Assembly: GCA_009783635.1 (NCBI GenBank)
Contig: WRDC01000077.1
Coordinates: 1 to 6,789, forward strand
Source of the DNA: Methanimicrococcus sp.
GTDB lineage: Archaea; Halobacteriota; Methanosarcinia; Methanosarcinales; Methanosarcinaceae
Direction of reading: 5' to 3'
Length of the DNA: 6,789 nucleotides
Part shown: one piece after another, positions 5,810 through 6,789 of the stretch
Position numbering within the stretch: the first letter of the stretch is position 1
How the letters are laid out: each line of letters opens with the position of its first letter
Position numbers and translations under genes: made by a program
Notes under the pieces: generated by a model
What the model saw: the letters and a program-made list of their open reading frames with translations, nothing else
Told to the model about the DNA's origin: nothing
The model's database searches: none

Positions 5810-6367
5810 ATGAATGATGATCAATTGGTTGAAGCGGTCAAAAAGCATATGCTTCAGGTTCCGGGCGTTGAAGATGTTTTTGTTTTGACCGAGGACGATA
5901 AAAAAATCGTCGAAAAGCTCGAAGAAGAAGCGAAAGGAAATGTCTTAATGGGAATGGGCGAAGGCGACAACCAAGGCATTGCCGAAGTCTTCAAAAGAGA
6001 ACACATTATGTGCTTTACGACAAATAAAGAATACGTTTGGCCGGAGCCGCCGAATGTCATTATGATGCAGGGCGGCGAAATGATCGGTTTTGATTTCAAC
6101 GAATGCGATATTGCGAAATATGAAAACAATCCCGAATACATTGTTATGGGAAACTTCGTCATCTGTAAAACCAAGGGCGGCGGAAAGTCCGGCAAACCGA
6201 TTGTCGTTTTGCCGCCCAAACCCTGTGATTTAGGAGACATTGAAGCGGAAGATGCCGTTTTAGGTTCGCCTTCCACGCCGAGCGATGAATACATCCGCGA
6301 AGCTTATAATTTGGAATGCTCGGTTGAAAAAGGAACGTTTTTCCTCGGCTTTAATGACGCAAAATGA
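5810..6367 (+). CDS. Conserved-looking acidic protein of unknown function
   Basis: The 185-residue soluble protein is not one I recognise. It is acidic and has no signal peptide or membrane segment. Residues 1-42 look helical and charged (EDDKKIVEKLEEEAKG). Then come a Gly/Met-rich stretch (43-56), a segment around FNECDIAKYENNPEYIVMGN (96-115), and a glycine- and lysine-rich loop KGGGKSGKP (122-130) followed by the beta-strand-like IVVLPPKPCD (131-140). Five cysteines (C68, C99, C119, C139, C170) are spread out rather than clustered, so no standard metal site is evident. Codon use matches the neighbours and there is a strong GGAGG, so it is clearly expressed coding sequence. It follows the CBS regulator by 70 bases without a well-placed promoter, suggesting a shared transcript and perhaps a regulatory link. 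Its TGA stop lies in the first unit of a 16-bp repeat. Confidence 0.85.
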   Translation: MNDDQLVEAVKKHMLQVPGVEDVFVLTEDDKKIVEKLEEEAKGNVLMGMGEGDNQGIAEVFKREHIMCFTTNKEYVWPEPPNVIMMQGGEMIGFDFNECDIAKYENNPEYIVMGNFVICKTKGGGKSGKPIVVLPPKPCDLGDIEAEDAVLGSPSTPSDEYIREAYNLECSVEKGTFFLGFNDAK

Positions 6368-6410
6368 CAATAAATTAAAATGACGATAAATTGAAATGAC
6401 GATAAATTGA
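6363..6410 (+). repeat. Three 16-bp tandem repeats beginning in a stop codon
   Basis: The units are AATGACAATAAATTAA (6363-6378), AATGACGATAAATTGA (6379-6394) and AATGACGATAAATTGA (6395-6410). Copies two and three are identical; copy one differs at two positions. The TGA at 6365-6367 in the first unit is the stop of the preceding gene. Each unit also spells a tiny frame, ATG-AC(A/G)-ATA-AAT-stop, which looks coincidental. Confidence 0.85.
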
Positions 6411-6463
6411 AAAAAGCGGATGTTTTGCAGGTGAGCGAAAATCCGGAAAAACAGAATAGAAGG

Positions 6464-6496
6464 AAAACGGATACTCGAAAAGTATCTGTTTTTCTT
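6464..6496 (+). terminator. Strong hairpin terminator, probably bidirectional
   Basis: AAAACGGATACT (6464-6475) pairs with AGTATCTGTTTT (6481-6492), twelve base pairs with one G-U, around the loop CGAAA. It runs into TTTTTCTT (6489-6496). It ends the plus-strand regulator and unknown-protein unit. The A-run on the other side gives a short T-run on the minus strand, so it may also stop the convergent Ig-domain gene, whose stop is at 6540. Confidence 0.8.
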
Positions 6497-6539
6497 GACG
6501 GGATGAAGGCGGGGTAAAAGCAGCCGGTTTTATGTCCTG

Positions 6540-6789
6540 TCAATCAATAACAAACTCGGCGTATACATTGAATTTGTCAAAATCACCGGGCGCCCTTATA
6601 TACAAAATCTCTTTATTGATACGATAATTTCCGGCGTCTAAGTTCCCATATGTCCGTTCCCAGTATAATTCCTGTTCGGCGGTGCTGTTTTTATTTAATG
6701 TATACGCTATAGCATGCCATGCGAAACCGTCTCCCGAGACAGGCGGAATCAGATACCAACTGCCGTTAATCTCTTTTTCCACATAATAA
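6540..6789 (-). CDS. C-terminal part of a protein with a bacterial-type Ig-like domain (partial)
   Basis: The gene runs off the right edge; the frame stays open to the last base, so the GTG at 6782-6780 is not a supported start. The visible 82 or so residues (YYVEKEINGSWYLIPPVSGD, then GFAWHAIAYTL, ERTYGNLDAGNYRINKEILY and VYAEFVID) show an alternating beta-strand pattern. They match what I know of a C-terminal Ig-like domain (Big_14-like): a K-x-x-G-x-W-Y strand, a G-x-YRI-x-K strand and a final AEF-x-I strand. Such domains usually sit at the end of secreted or lipid-anchored proteins, but the signal region would lie outside the window. The family is best known from Firmicutes, so horizontal acquisition in a gut-type methanogen is possible but unproven. 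It converges on the unknown acidic-protein gene, sharing the terminator at 6464-6496. Confidence 0.7.
   Translation of the reverse strand, partial: YYVEKEINGSWYLIPPVSGDGFAWHAIAYTLNKNSTAEQELYWERTYGNLDAGNYRINKEILYIRAPGDFDKFNVYAEFVID

Noticed and set aside
6173..6199. Glycine- and lysine-rich loop (KGGGKSGKP) in the unknown protein resembling a Walker A motif
   Set aside because: The spacing fits G-x4-G-K but the required Ser/Thr is proline, it does not follow a beta strand in the usual way, and no Walker B or other NTPase motif is present.
6540..6782. GTG at 6782-6780 as the start of a complete 80-residue gene
   Set aside because: The frame remains open to the window edge and the visible strands are a C-terminal domain, so the gene is better treated as partial.

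Overview
The window looks like a piece of a euryarchaeal chromosome, most likely from a methanogen of the Methanosarcinales type. The pointers are an archaeal 6-phospho-3-hexuloisomerase, a 331-residue NOG1-type GTPase of the short archaeal form, a winged-helix plus CBS regulator of the kind common in methanogens (COG2524-like), TATA-like boxes upstream of starts, and Shine-Dalgarno motifs complementary to an archaeal 16S 3' end. The genus is inference; no rRNA or methanogenesis gene is present to settle it. Coding DNA is moderately GC-rich and the spacers are strongly AT-rich.

Left part (1-1673). Two separately promoted genes encode small four-helix membrane proteins (111-548 and 716-1162) that look like diverged paralogues. 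The first ends in a clear hairpin and T-run terminator. A small, basic, unrecognised protein (1269-1586) lies on the minus strand. It converges on the second membrane gene across a hairpin with a T-run on the minus strand, which supports its being a real gene.

Centre (1674-4447). hxlB (6-phospho-3-hexuloisomerase) and a class I/II aminotransferase run in tandem on the plus strand, probably as one transcript. The aminotransferase and the convergent NOG1-type GTPase gene share their stop codons inside one TTTAA, leaving no room for a terminator between them.

Right part (4448-6789). A 416-bp AT-rich divergent spacer contains a 4 x 12 bp tandem repeat, two TATA-like boxes and a perfect ATGTAA-T-TTACAT palindrome. 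It precedes a DNA-binding CBS regulator (4864-5739), which is followed 70 bp later by an unrecognised acidic 185-residue protein with five cysteines (5810-6367). A 3 x 16 bp tandem repeat starts inside that gene's stop codon, then a strong terminator follows. The 3' end of a minus-strand gene with a bacterial-type Ig-like domain closes the window.

How the genes work together: hxlB would feed ribulose monophosphate interconversion, which makes pentose phosphate in archaea lacking the classical pathway. The aminotransferase serves amino-acid metabolism and NOG1 serves large-subunit ribosome assembly. The regulator probably senses an adenine nucleotide through its CBS pair and may control itself and the downstream unknown gene. 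I see no CRISPR array, tRNA, rRNA, transposase or integrase, and no obvious multi-gene defence or other new system. The best novelty candidates are the regulator with its repeat-rich upstream region plus unknown partner, and the paired membrane proteins.
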